DNA of 10,382 nucleotides from Porphyromonadaceae bacterium UBA7555 (lineage in GTDB: Bacteria; Bacteroidota; Bacteroidia; Bacteroidales; Muribaculaceae). Positions 1 to 7,002 of this stretch are shown here, in pieces. The stretch is taken from NCBI GenBank assembly GCA_002478045.1, contig DLLT01000005.1:1-10382 (forward strand). The letters run 5' to 3'. How positions within the stretch are numbered: position 1 is the stretch's first letter; each line of letters starts with the position of its first letter. The position numbers and the translations under genes were made by a program. Under the pieces are notes generated by a model. That model saw only the letters and a list, made by a program, of their open reading frames with translations. It was not told the DNA's origin and ran no database searches.

Positions 1-152
1 CACCCGTTTTGACCTATACGCCTTTGTTTTATGTGTGCGCATAAGCGATTGGCACAAACCGCCAAAGACAGAATATGCGCCGACACGTATCAATGGTCGG
101 CGTGTATCCTGATGTATGGGGAATGATTACAAAAGTCTAATGGAGATGAGCC
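1..152. other. Intergenic region after the glycosyltransferase gene
   Basis: I see no convincing coding sequence here. The main structure is the inverted repeat at 73-107, listed separately. A small CGC-ATAA-GCG hairpin lies at 38-47. No TAnnTTTG promoter box is present on either strand. The region is probably the 3' end of the minus-strand transcript plus a spacer to whatever lies beyond the left edge. Confidence 0.5.
73..107 (-). terminator. Inverted repeat, candidate operon terminator
   Basis: Positions 73-84 and 96-107 pair over 12 bp with two G-U wobbles (core CGCCGAC/GTCGGCG) around an 11-nt loop. It begins 45 nt past the stop codon of the minus-strand glycosyltransferase, where a terminator for that transcript would be expected. 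In the minus direction it is followed only by a weak U-rich stretch (TCTGTCTTTGG), so it is not a textbook intrinsic terminator. Confidence 0.4.
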
Positions 153-950
153 TTATTTGGCTTGGTCGAGGTTGCGGATGCCGTGGCGACAGGCTGTAAC
201 GGTGAGGTTGTTGCGGAACACTTGCTCGTTGGCTTCGACAAATTCTTTCTGGCGGTGGTATAGGTGGAATTCCACGGCGCGGAATTTGGCGAATTTTTTC
301 TTGAGACCTAGATTGTTGAGGCGAGCGATGATGTCCGTGTCTTCGTATCCGTATCCTTGGATGTCGGCGTCAAAGCCGTTGACGGCGTACAGATCTGTAA
401 GCCAGGCCGCCATATTGCAGCTGCGTCCGTATAGGGGTTTGCTTTTGCGGTATCCGACGGTGAGCGGCCCGAGCCGGGGCAGGTATAGAGCGTTCATACG
501 GCGGCTTACGCCTTTCGAGTACCAGTGCGCGTGTACCGCCCCTCCGGCGAGCATCCGTGCCGTGGCTTTCGCGCTGAATTTGGCACGACTGCCTATGACG
601 TAATATCCCGGCTGAGCCATCTTTGCATGGTCTTCCACGAAGTGTGGATGCAATATGATGTCGCCGTCGATAAATATCACGTATTCGCCTTTGCACAGGC
701 GTAAGGCATTGTTGCGTACTTCGGCGGCACGAAATCCGAGGTCATCCTGCCACGCGTGTACTATAGGGTATGGAAAGCCCGTGCGCATTTTCTCGATAAG
801 TGCGCGTGTGTCGTCTGTCGAGCCGTCGTCCGCGATGATTACCTCAAAGGGTACAAGTGTCTGGCGCCCGATGCTCTCGAGGCATAGCCGGAGAGCGTCG
901 GGCCGGTTGTAAGTGGTTGCTATTAGCGAAATTTTTGGCAAGTGTTGCAT
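153..950 (-). CDS. Family 2 glycosyltransferase (GT-A fold)
   Basis: This 265-residue protein should transfer a sugar from a nucleotide-sugar donor to a surface glycan or another acceptor in the cytoplasm. The sequence gives neither donor nor acceptor. It opens with the GT2 signature (SLIATTYNRPDAL, residues 8-20), then DDGS at 41-44, an RNNA element at 79-82 in the nucleotide-sugar region, and a metal-binding DGD at 95-97. Residues 191-206 (NGFD then GYGYEDTD) match the C-terminal galactosyltransferase-like element (Glyco_transf_7C type) that supplies the catalytic acidic residues. There is no signal peptide or membrane segment. The start ATG at 950 puts the first beta strand at the usual distance from the N terminus. 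The gene begins 68 bases after lpdA, on the same strand, with no promoter box between them, so it is probably a read-through tail of the glycine cleavage operon. A functional link to that pathway is not evident. Confidence 0.88.
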   Translation of the reverse strand: MQHLPKISLIATTYNRPDALRLCLESIGRQTLVPFEVIIADDGSTDDTRALIEKMRTGFPYPIVHAWQDDLGFRAAEVRNNALRLCKGEYVIFIDGDIILHPHFVEDHAKMAQPGYYVIGSRAKFSAKATARMLAGGAVHAHWYSKGVSRRMNALYLPRLGPLTVGYRKSKPLYGRSCNMAAWLTDLYAVNGFDADIQGYGYEDTDIIARLNNLGLKKKFAKFRAVEFHLYHRQKEFVEANEQVFRNNLTVTACRHGIRNLDQAK

Positions 951-1018
951 ATTTTTTCGGGAAATACGCTAATTGTTGCATTGAAAAAGCTTCCTGCAAT
1001 GTGCGAGTTTGTAGGTAT

Positions 1019-2365
1019 TTAGCCGATGTTTCGGGCGGTGGCGCGTGCGGCCTGTCCCAGCAGTTCGGCCAGGGTGGGGTGAGCATGTATGACGCGAAGT
1101 CCGAGTGTCCTGGCGTCCATTTTGACGCCGATGGCTACGGCAGCTGCGTCAATGATGTCCGAGGCATGCGCTCCGATGATATGTACGCCGAGTATACGTC
1201 CGTCCGTGGCATCGGCCACCACCTTGACAAAGCCATCGGTGGCGCCCATAGCGCGTGCTTTACCCGAAGATGCATACATAGCCTTGCCGGTGACGATAGC
1301 CACTCCGGCATTTTTGCATGCTTCGGAGGTCATACCGACCATCGCCACTTCGGGGTGCGTGAATACAGCCGAAGGTATTACGGAGAGGTCCACGTCTTCG
1401 CCTAAGGCGCGATGAGCCTGCGCCGTAGCGGCATGAGCCAACATACACTTGCCGTTGACATCGCCCACGGCGTAGATGCCGTCGCGCGTTGTGCGAAAGT
1501 CGTCATCGGTGACTATGCATCCGCGGCGGTCGATGTCTATGCCTGCTTCGACGCATCCTTCCGGAATGACTGCTCGGCGTCCTACGGCCATCAGTACTAC
1601 CGGGGCACTGACTTCGGCATCGCGGCCTTTGGCGTCAGTGTATTGGACGTGTAGTATGCCTCCATCGGCATCGCGGCATATTGCCGAGACACGAGCGCTT
1701 ACCACGAATTTGATGCCTCGACGCGACAGGATGTTGCGCAGGCGTTTGGCCACATCGGCTTCGAAAGCCGGCAGGATCTCGGGACAATATTCGAGCACGG
1801 TGACGGCCACGCCGAAGGCGCTGAGTATGTCCGCCAATTCGAGCGCTATTACGCCGCCGCCAATGATCGTTATGGCCGGGGGCAGAGACTCGGCGCTGAG
1901 GATGTCGTCACTGGATATTGAGAAGGACGCTCCGGGGATATTCAAGGTTGCGGGGACGCTGCCGGTGGCAATGATTATGCGGTCTGCTGAATATTCGGCG
2001 CCGTCCACCTCGACGGTTCCTTGCGGTGTGATTTTGGCCGAGCCGTGTGCCACATTGCATCCGCGCAGCAGTGTGTCTACGTCATCGCGCAGCGCACCTA
2101 CTACCGCGTCGGCGTTGGCGCGTGCCTGTTGCCATAGGTCGTTGTAAGGGCGCGGCATATCCTCGGCCGGAGGCGCTGACAACAGTCGTCCGGCGGCATC
2201 GCTGAGGCATTTTGTGGGTATGCATCCGCGGTTGAGGCATGTCCCGCCGCTGCGGTCGCGTTCGATGACGGTAACGCTTTGGCCTTGTGCAGCTTGCTCG
2301 GCGGCTATCTCATATCCGCCCGGTCCGGCTCCGATGACGAGTAATTGGCTGTGTATTGTGCTCAT
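1019..2365 (-). CDS. lpdA: Dihydrolipoyl dehydrogenase (L protein, E3)
   Basis: This FAD-dependent disulfide oxidoreductase reoxidises the dihydrolipoyl arm of GcvH and reduces NAD+. Residues 12-17 (GAGPGG) bind FAD. The redox-active disulfide is C43/C48 in GGTCLNRGCIPTK (40-52). The NAD-binding domain shows GGGVIALE (169-176), and acidic E192 at the end of the following strand is typical of NAD+ rather than NADP+ preference. The second FAD motif (AVGDVNGKCMLAHAA) lies at 299-313. The dimer-interface active site HAHPTLAE (427-434) supplies the catalytic base pair H429 and E434. At 448 residues it is slightly shorter than the usual 460-475. Only 2 bases separate the gcvPB stop (TAA) from this ATG, so translation is likely coupled. 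Its place inside the operon suggests an E3 dedicated to glycine cleavage. One oddity is A174 where many E3 enzymes have the last glycine of GxGxxG. Confidence 0.97.
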   Translation of the reverse strand: MSTIHSQLLVIGAGPGGYEIAAEQAAQGQSVTVIERDRSGGTCLNRGCIPTKCLSDAAGRLLSAPPAEDMPRPYNDLWQQARANADAVVGALRDDVDTLLRGCNVAHGSAKITPQGTVEVDGAEYSADRIIIATGSVPATLNIPGASFSISSDDILSAESLPPAITIIGGGVIALELADILSAFGVAVTVLEYCPEILPAFEADVAKRLRNILSRRGIKFVVSARVSAICRDADGGILHVQYTDAKGRDAEVSAPVVLMAVGRRAVIPEGCVEAGIDIDRRGCIVTDDDFRTTRDGIYAVGDVNGKCMLAHAATAQAHRALGEDVDLSVIPSAVFTHPEVAMVGMTSEACKNAGVAIVTGKAMYASSGKARAMGATDGFVKVVADATDGRILGVHIIGAHASDIIDAAAVAIGVKMDARTLGLRVIHAHPTLAELLGQAARATARNIG

Positions 2366-2367
2366 AC

Positions 2368-3849
2368 TTATGCTTCTTTGGCGTGGGACATAAGGTCGCT
2401 CCAGGTCAGGACGGGTGTGAGTGCGGCCTCTGTGTCGTCCGGATGACTTACGGGCGTGTCGTGCGGCGCATTCTTCACACGATCCGGGTCGTTGGCCGCT
2501 TCGTGTGCGATTTGGCGCATGGCTTCGATGAATGCGTCCAGTGTCTCGCGTGTCTCCGTCTCGGTAGGCTCGATCATGAGGCTTTCGTGGAACAGCAATG
2601 GGAAGTATATCGTGGGCGCATGGAAGCCGAAGTCCAACAGCCTTTTAGCGATATTGAGGGTGGTGATTCCGGTGCTCTTGTCGCGCAGTCCGTCAAAGAC
2701 AAACTCGTGTTTGCAGCGGCCTTCGATGGGCAGCAGGTAGAGGTCTTTAAGGCTGTCTTTGATGTAATTGGCGTTGAGTGTGGCCAGCGGTCCCACCTGA
2801 GCCAGGTGTTCGGCACCCATACACAGGATGTAAGCCAGCGCTTTGAGTTGCACGGTGTAATTACCCAGCCATCCGGAGATGCGTCCCATGGCGCGGCTGT
2901 CGTCGGCGGTGATGCCGTACAGTCCGGTGGCGTTGTCGAGGTATACGTGCGGATTGGGCAGCAGGTGTTCCAGTCCGGCGCGTACGCCTACGGGGCCGCT
3001 GCCGGGGCCGCCACCGCCGTGAGGCGTGGCAAAGGTCTTGTGCAAATTGATGTGCATCACGTCAAAGCCCATATCTCCGGGGCGCGCGATGCCCAACATC
3101 GGGTTGAGGTTGGCTCCGTCATAGTACATCAGGGCGCCGGCGGCATGGGCCATACGTGCGATTTCGGGGATGTTTTTTTCGAACATTCCCGTGGTGTTCG
3201 GGTTGGTCATCATTATGGCCGCCACGGTGTCGTCCAGCTTGGAGGCGAGGTCGTCTACATCAATGGTTCCGTCTTCAAGGCTGCGTACTTCCGTGATGGA
3301 GTACCCGGCTACGGCGGCACTTGCGGGATTGGTGCCGTGTGCGCTGTCGGGGACGATGACGCGAGTGCGCTGTTTGTCGCCGCGTTCGTCATGGTAGGCA
3401 TGTATCACCATCAGTCCGGTGAGCTCGCCGTGCGCTCCCGCAAAGGGGTTGAGCGTGAATTCGGCCATACCGCCGATGGCGCTCAGTGCGCGTTGCAGTT
3501 CGTAGTAGGCGTGCAACGCACCTTGGGCGTATCGTGTCGGGGTATACGGGTGCAGTGAGGCGATGCGGCGGTCGGCTGCTATTTCCTCGTTGATTTTGGG
3601 GTTATACTTCATGGTGCACGATCCCAGGGGATAGAAACCTGTATCGACGCCGAAGTTGTTGGTGCTTAAATTGGTGTAATGCCGTACTATCGTCGGCTCG
3701 TCTACCCGGGGCAGCTCGGGAGTCTGGTCGCGAAGCAGTGTCGCGGGGATATCGTCGGCTTGGGCAAAAGGACAGCGCGGCAGCATATAGCCGTGGCGTC
3801 CGTGACGCGAGTACTCGAATATGAGGGGCGAATAAAGCTTGCTGTTCAT
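2368..3849 (-). CDS. gcvPB: Glycine dehydrogenase (decarboxylating) subunit 2, P-protein beta chain
   Basis: This is the PLP-bearing half of the split P protein. With GcvPA it decarboxylates glycine and loads the aminomethyl group onto lipoylated GcvH. K271 in the INLHKTFATPHGGGG stretch (267-281) is the expected Schiff-base lysine, followed by a glycine-rich loop through about 286. Other family blocks are FYPLGSCTMKYNPKINE (72-88), DSAHGTNPASAA (168-179) and TNPNTTGMFE (215-224). The N terminus (LIFEYSRHGRHGY, 9-21) is the characteristic opening of a free subunit 2. This argues that the split is genuine and not a frameshifted fused gcvP. Length is 493 residues, and the two subunits total 947, close to fused GcvP. 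The C terminus continues about 30 residues past the usual APHxTPV motif (461-467). The start codon overlaps the gcvPA stop in an ATGA, which favours coupled translation and equal subunit amounts. Confidence 0.97.
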   Translation of the reverse strand: MNSKLYSPLIFEYSRHGRHGYMLPRCPFAQADDIPATLLRDQTPELPRVDEPTIVRHYTNLSTNNFGVDTGFYPLGSCTMKYNPKINEEIAADRRIASLHPYTPTRYAQGALHAYYELQRALSAIGGMAEFTLNPFAGAHGELTGLMVIHAYHDERGDKQRTRVIVPDSAHGTNPASAAVAGYSITEVRSLEDGTIDVDDLASKLDDTVAAIMMTNPNTTGMFEKNIPEIARMAHAAGALMYYDGANLNPMLGIARPGDMGFDVMHINLHKTFATPHGGGGPGSGPVGVRAGLEHLLPNPHVYLDNATGLYGITADDSRAMGRISGWLGNYTVQLKALAYILCMGAEHLAQVGPLATLNANYIKDSLKDLYLLPIEGRCKHEFVFDGLRDKSTGITTLNIAKRLLDFGFHAPTIYFPLLFHESLMIEPTETETRETLDAFIEAMRQIAHEAANDPDRVKNAPHDTPVSHPDDTEAALTPVLTWSDLMSHAKEA

Positions 3850-5210
3850 GGCTCGGGTTTAAAGGAGGTTAAAAGACGTATCAGTGCATCAATGTCTTCG
3901 GCTGTGCGCTGTTCGGTGACGGCAATCATCAGTCGGTCTTCGCCTACGGCCACACCGGCGAGTATGCCTTGTTCGGCGCCGCGCTCAATGACTTCGGCGG
4001 CCTTGACCCCGCGGGGAAGGCGTACGACAAATTCGTTGAGGAACGGTGTGCCGCTGTGTTCGTGTGTGCCCAGAGCGTTGTCTTCGATTTGGTGCAGCAG
4101 AGCCGTGGCGGCGCTATGGCTGTCGCGACATACCCGAGCCAAGCCCTTGGCGCCCATAACGGACAGATATATTGCGGCATACAATGTCATCAGTCCCTGA
4201 TTGGAGCAGATGTTGGATGTGGCTTTTTCGCGTCGGATGTGTTGTTCGCGCGCCTGCAATGTCAGGACAAATACGCGCTGCCCCTTGCCATCGATGGTGG
4301 CTCCCACTATGCGTCCCGGCATCTTGCGCATCAGTGCCTTGCGTACGCACATATATCCAAGACCCGGGCCGCCGTAGTTTAGCGGCATTCCCAGCGATTG
4401 GGCATCGCCTACTGCGATGTCGGCGCCCCATTCGCCGGGGCTGCGTAGTATGCCCAGTGCCGAGGCGTGTGTATTGATGACCATCAGCGCTTTGGCATTG
4501 TGTATGGCGTCGGCCCATCCATCGAAGTCTTCGAGGCATCCGTATCGATTGGGTGATGCAGCTATAACTCCGGCGATGTCCTTGGCGTTGTCGGCTGTGA
4601 GCATAGACGTCAATGCAGCTTTGTCGGTGACGCCTTTGCCCGGCTCTTCGGGTATGGTGTCTATGGTGATGCCGTGGTAGCGTGCATAAGTGTCCACGAC
4701 GGCGCGTACTGCCGGGGACAGGGTGGCGGAGACGAGTACGCGGTTGCGGCGGCGGGCTGCGGCAACGCACATTATCATTGCCTCGGCCGTGGCTGTGGCG
4801 CCGTCGTATAACGAGGCGTTGGAGACGTCAAGCCCGGTAAGCGAGGCCATCATCGACTGGTATTCGAATATATACTGCAATGTGCCTTGCGAAATCTCGG
4901 GCTGATACGGGGTGTATGCGGTCAGGAACTCGCTACGACGCACGATGTCGGCACATACGGATGGACAGTAGTGGTCGTAGTAGCCGTTGCCGGCGAAGCA
5001 TGTCAGCGGTTTGATGTCCGCGAACATTGCATCAAAATGGCGTCGCAATTCGCTTTCGCTCAGCGGTCCCTGGATGTCGTACGGCGATCGCAAGCGCAAT
5101 TCTCCGGGGATGTCACTGAATAGGTCGTCCAAAGTGGCGGCGCCGCAGCGTTCCAGCATGGCCGAAATATCCTCCGGAGTGTGTGGCAGATATGGGTGGG
5201 TACTGCTCAT
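3846..5210 (-). CDS. gcvPA: Glycine dehydrogenase (decarboxylating) subunit 1, P-protein alpha chain
   Basis: This is the alpha half of the split P protein. It has the aminotransferase-like fold but lacks the PLP lysine, and it shapes the active site jointly with GcvPB. Recognisable blocks are the N-terminal YLPHTPEDISAML (7-19), FAGNGYYDHYCP (72-83), TPYQPEISQGTLQYIFEYQ (100-118), NASLYDGATATAEA (131-144), the glycine-rich NYGGPGLGYM (278-287) and REQHIRREKATSNICSNQ (321-338). Its 454 residues match the usual subunit 1 length of about 440-450. The start at 5210 gives the standard distance to the TPEDI motif. A 94-base gap containing a strong hairpin separates it from gcvH upstream, and its TGA overlaps the gcvPB start. 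It should act in the cytoplasm as part of an alpha2beta2 enzyme. Confidence 0.97.
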   Translation of the reverse strand: MSSTHPYLPHTPEDISAMLERCGAATLDDLFSDIPGELRLRSPYDIQGPLSESELRRHFDAMFADIKPLTCFAGNGYYDHYCPSVCADIVRRSEFLTAYTPYQPEISQGTLQYIFEYQSMMASLTGLDVSNASLYDGATATAEAMIMCVAAARRRNRVLVSATLSPAVRAVVDTYARYHGITIDTIPEEPGKGVTDKAALTSMLTADNAKDIAGVIAASPNRYGCLEDFDGWADAIHNAKALMVINTHASALGILRSPGEWGADIAVGDAQSLGMPLNYGGPGLGYMCVRKALMRKMPGRIVGATIDGKGQRVFVLTLQAREQHIRREKATSNICSNQGLMTLYAAIYLSVMGAKGLARVCRDSHSAATALLHQIEDNALGTHEHSGTPFLNEFVVRLPRGVKAAEVIERGAEQGILAGVAVGEDRLMIAVTEQRTAEDIDALIRLLTSFKPEP

Positions 5211-5238
5211 TGTGCGTGGTGTTAGGTTAGGGGTGTAT

Positions 5239-5280
5239 CATACGGATTGCCCGCGCTTATGCGGCTCGGGCGTCCGTATG
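5239..5280 (-). repeat. Strong hairpin between gcvH and gcvPA
   Basis: CATACGGA (5239-5246) pairs perfectly with TCCGTATG (5273-5280). GCCCG (5249-5253) pairs with CGGGC (5267-5271) after a small internal loop. CGC (5254-5256) pairs with GCG (5261-5263) around a TTAT loop. Together this is about 16 bp of mostly GC pairing. Neither strand has a U tract after it, so it is unlikely to be a simple intrinsic terminator. In the transcript it lies 24 nt after the gcvH stop and 28 nt before the gcvPA start. It could protect the upstream gcvT-gcvH RNA from 3' exonucleases, mark a processing site, or cause partial termination. These roles are inferred. Confidence 0.7.
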
Positions 5281-5304
5281 TATTTGCTGTGTATTCTCGG
5301 TGGG

Positions 5305-5685
5305 TCAGTGCTTTTCGGCGGCGCATAATGCATCGTAGGCTGCCTGGTCGAGGAGATCATCGAGCTCGGCGGGATCGCTGATGCTGACCTTGATAATCCA
5401 ATTGGCCATGGGGTCTTGGCCTACAAGACGGGGATTGTCCTCAAGCGCATCGTTGGCGGCAAGTACTTCGCCGGAGACGGGCGAGTAGAGGTCCGAGGCG
5501 GCTTTGACACTTTCGATGGCACCGAATTCCTCGCCTTTGATCACTTCGTCGCCTTCGAGGGGCATATCTACATATACGATGTTGCCCAGCTGTGCGGCGG
5601 CATAGGCAGATATGCCGACGTATCCCACTTGGGGTTCGGCGTCTTCGATGCGGATGTACTCGTGTGACTTGAGATATTTGATCAT
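5305..5685 (-). CDS. gcvH: Glycine cleavage system H protein (lipoyl carrier)
   Basis: This small lipoyl-domain carrier shuttles the aminomethyl group and reducing equivalents between the P, T and L proteins on a swinging lipoyl arm. The lipoylated lysine is K61 in GAIESVKAASDLYSP (55-69), a near-invariant family block. Other conserved parts are GYVGISAYAAAQLG (21-34), the following strand IVYVDMP (36-42), and the C-terminal segment around NDALEDNPRLV (78-88) and WIIKV (96-100). Length (126 residues) is typical of bacterial GcvH, and the start at 5685 gives the usual short N terminus. It lies 88 bases after gcvT, with a hairpin just past its stop. K61 is the expected substrate of the LplA encoded first in the same operon. 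Identification is secure. Confidence 0.98.
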   Translation of the reverse strand: MIKYLKSHEYIRIEDAEPQVGYVGISAYAAAQLGNIVYVDMPLEGDEVIKGEEFGAIESVKAASDLYSPVSGEVLAANDALEDNPRLVGQDPMANWIIKVSISDPAELDDLLDQAAYDALCAAEKH

Positions 5686-5773
5686 GGCTGTATGTTTTAT
5701 TTTGAGTAAATGTTTGTTGTGTAATATATAAGTATGTCCGTGCGCTTACTTGTTGAGGTGTAGCTTCGGCAGA

Positions 5774-6889
5774 CTATTTCTTGTAATTGGGTGTATAGAA
5801 GCGTTTTTTGACCACTGTGGCCGGGAATGTCTTGCGGCGTACGCGTACCAGCACGTGTGTGCCCAGTGCGGCATGGTCGCGGTCGATGAAGGCCATAGCG
5901 AGGTTGGTACCCAAGGTGATGCTGTGGTATCCGGTGGATATTGTTCCGATTACTTTTTCGGGGTCATCTGTATCAAGGACCTCATATCCGTGGCGTGCTA
6001 TGGCCGGGCCTTGTATTTCGAGTCCTACGAGCCGACGCTTGACGCCTTCTGCCTTCTGACGTGCTACGGCGTCACGGCCCATAAATCCGCCGTCTTTGTC
6101 GATTTTGACAAACATGGACAGTCCGGCCATAATGGGCGAAATGTCATCGCCGAGTTCATCGCCATACAGAGGTAGGCCGGCTTCGAAACGCAGCGTGTCG
6201 CGGCATCCCAGCCCGCAAGGCGTCACACCGGCAGCAATAAGACGGTTCCACATATCAATGATGGCGTCTTGCGGTCCGTAGATTTCGAATCCGTCCTCTC
6301 CGGTGTATCCGGTGCGGCTTACCAAAATTTCGTGTCCGTTGCGATGAAATTCGCGGCAGGTATAGAAGAGCAGTTCGTTGGCTTCGGCCAAGTCGAGTAC
6401 TTGGGCCATAATGCGAGGGCTGTCGGGCCCTTGTACGGCCAGCTGTGCAGTGGTGGCGCTGATGTCCTCTATGCGTACGCCGGGAAATTTGGCGGCTTGG
6501 ACTCGTATGTGCGCTACGTCCTTGTCTATGTTGGAGGCGTTGATTACCAGTAGGTATGCTTCGGCACCTATGCGGTACACCAGAAGATCGTCCACGGTGC
6601 CGCCGTCATCGTGCAGCATCATACCATATACGACATCGCCCACGGCAAGGGTGCTGACATCACCTGTGAAGATGTAGTTGACAAAACGCAGAGCGTCCTC
6701 GCCTGTGACCATGACTTCGCCCATGTGTGATACATCGAATACGCCGCAGACCGTGCGTACTGCACGATGCTCGCTTTCGATATCGGTGTAATATAACGGC
6801 ATGTCAAAGCCTCCGAAGGGGACCATTTCGGCGCCCAGAGCGCGGTGTGCGGCGTTGAGGCAGGTGGTTTTGATTTGTTCGCTTTCCAT
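5774..6889 (-). CDS. gcvT: Glycine cleavage system T protein (aminomethyltransferase)
   Basis: This enzyme moves the one-carbon unit from aminomethyl-lipoyl-GcvH to tetrahydrofolate, giving 5,10-methylene-THF and ammonia. Diagnostic blocks are PFGGFDMPLYY (24-34), FDVSHMGE (51-58), GGTVDDLLVYR (96-106) with the catalytic aspartate D101, INASNIDKD (116-124), SRTGYTGEDGFEIY (191-204) and GLGCRDTLRFEAGLPLYG (226-243). The C-terminal barrel ends normally at residue 371, a standard length. The start ATG at 6889 lies 113 bases after the lplA stop. The transcript between them is A- and C-rich and lacks both a Shine-Dalgarno sequence and a TAnnTTTG box, as expected for an internal gene of a Bacteroidota operon. 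I looked in this leader for the conserved cores of a glycine riboswitch and did not recognise any. Confidence 0.98.
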   Translation of the reverse strand: MESEQIKTTCLNAAHRALGAEMVPFGGFDMPLYYTDIESEHRAVRTVCGVFDVSHMGEVMVTGEDALRFVNYIFTGDVSTLAVGDVVYGMMLHDDGGTVDDLLVYRIGAEAYLLVINASNIDKDVAHIRVQAAKFPGVRIEDISATTAQLAVQGPDSPRIMAQVLDLAEANELLFYTCREFHRNGHEILVSRTGYTGEDGFEIYGPQDAIIDMWNRLIAAGVTPCGLGCRDTLRFEAGLPLYGDELGDDISPIMAGLSMFVKIDKDGGFMGRDAVARQKAEGVKRRLVGLEIQGPAIARHGYEVLDTDDPEKVIGTISTGYHSITLGTNLAMAFIDRDHAALGTHVLVRVRRKTFPATVVKKRFYTPNYKK

Positions 6890-7002
6890 GGGGTTTGCGG
6901 GTGTTATGTTGTTTTTGATTGTTTTATCGTTGTCTTTTTATTTTCGTTCTCTGTGCGAGTGGTTGTCTTGTTTATGCTCGGGCTTGGTTCACGCTCGGGT
7001 GG

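Noticed and set aside
38..47. The 10-mer CGCATAAGCG, also present as its complement in the gcvH-gcvPA hairpin (5254-5263)
   Set aside because: It is a single shared short palindrome-like word. Two occurrences in different contexts are not enough to call a repeat family.
2356..3558. A 400-codon plus-strand open frame opposite gcvPB
   Set aside because: It lies wholly antisense to a clearly conserved gene. Its translation is low in complexity and rich in G, V and H, with no recognisable motif. Long antisense frames are common opposite GC-rich genes.
3840..3852. A frameshift splitting one gcvP gene into two
   Set aside because: GcvPA ends and GcvPB begins with the features normal for separate subunits, and the ATGA overlap is the standard arrangement for translationally coupled genes.
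3861..3870. AAAGGAGGTT, a perfect Shine-Dalgarno-like sequence on the plus strand
   Set aside because: The next plus-strand ATG is over 20 bases away and the bases encode the C terminus of GcvPA (SFKPEP) on the other strand. It is coincidental.
6890..7002. Possible glycine riboswitch in front of gcvT
   Set aside because: The 113-base gap is A/C-rich on the transcribed strand, has no clear stems or conserved aptamer core, and is too short for a tandem aptamer. Only a 7-base direct repeat GCTCGGG (6976 and 6993) is visible.
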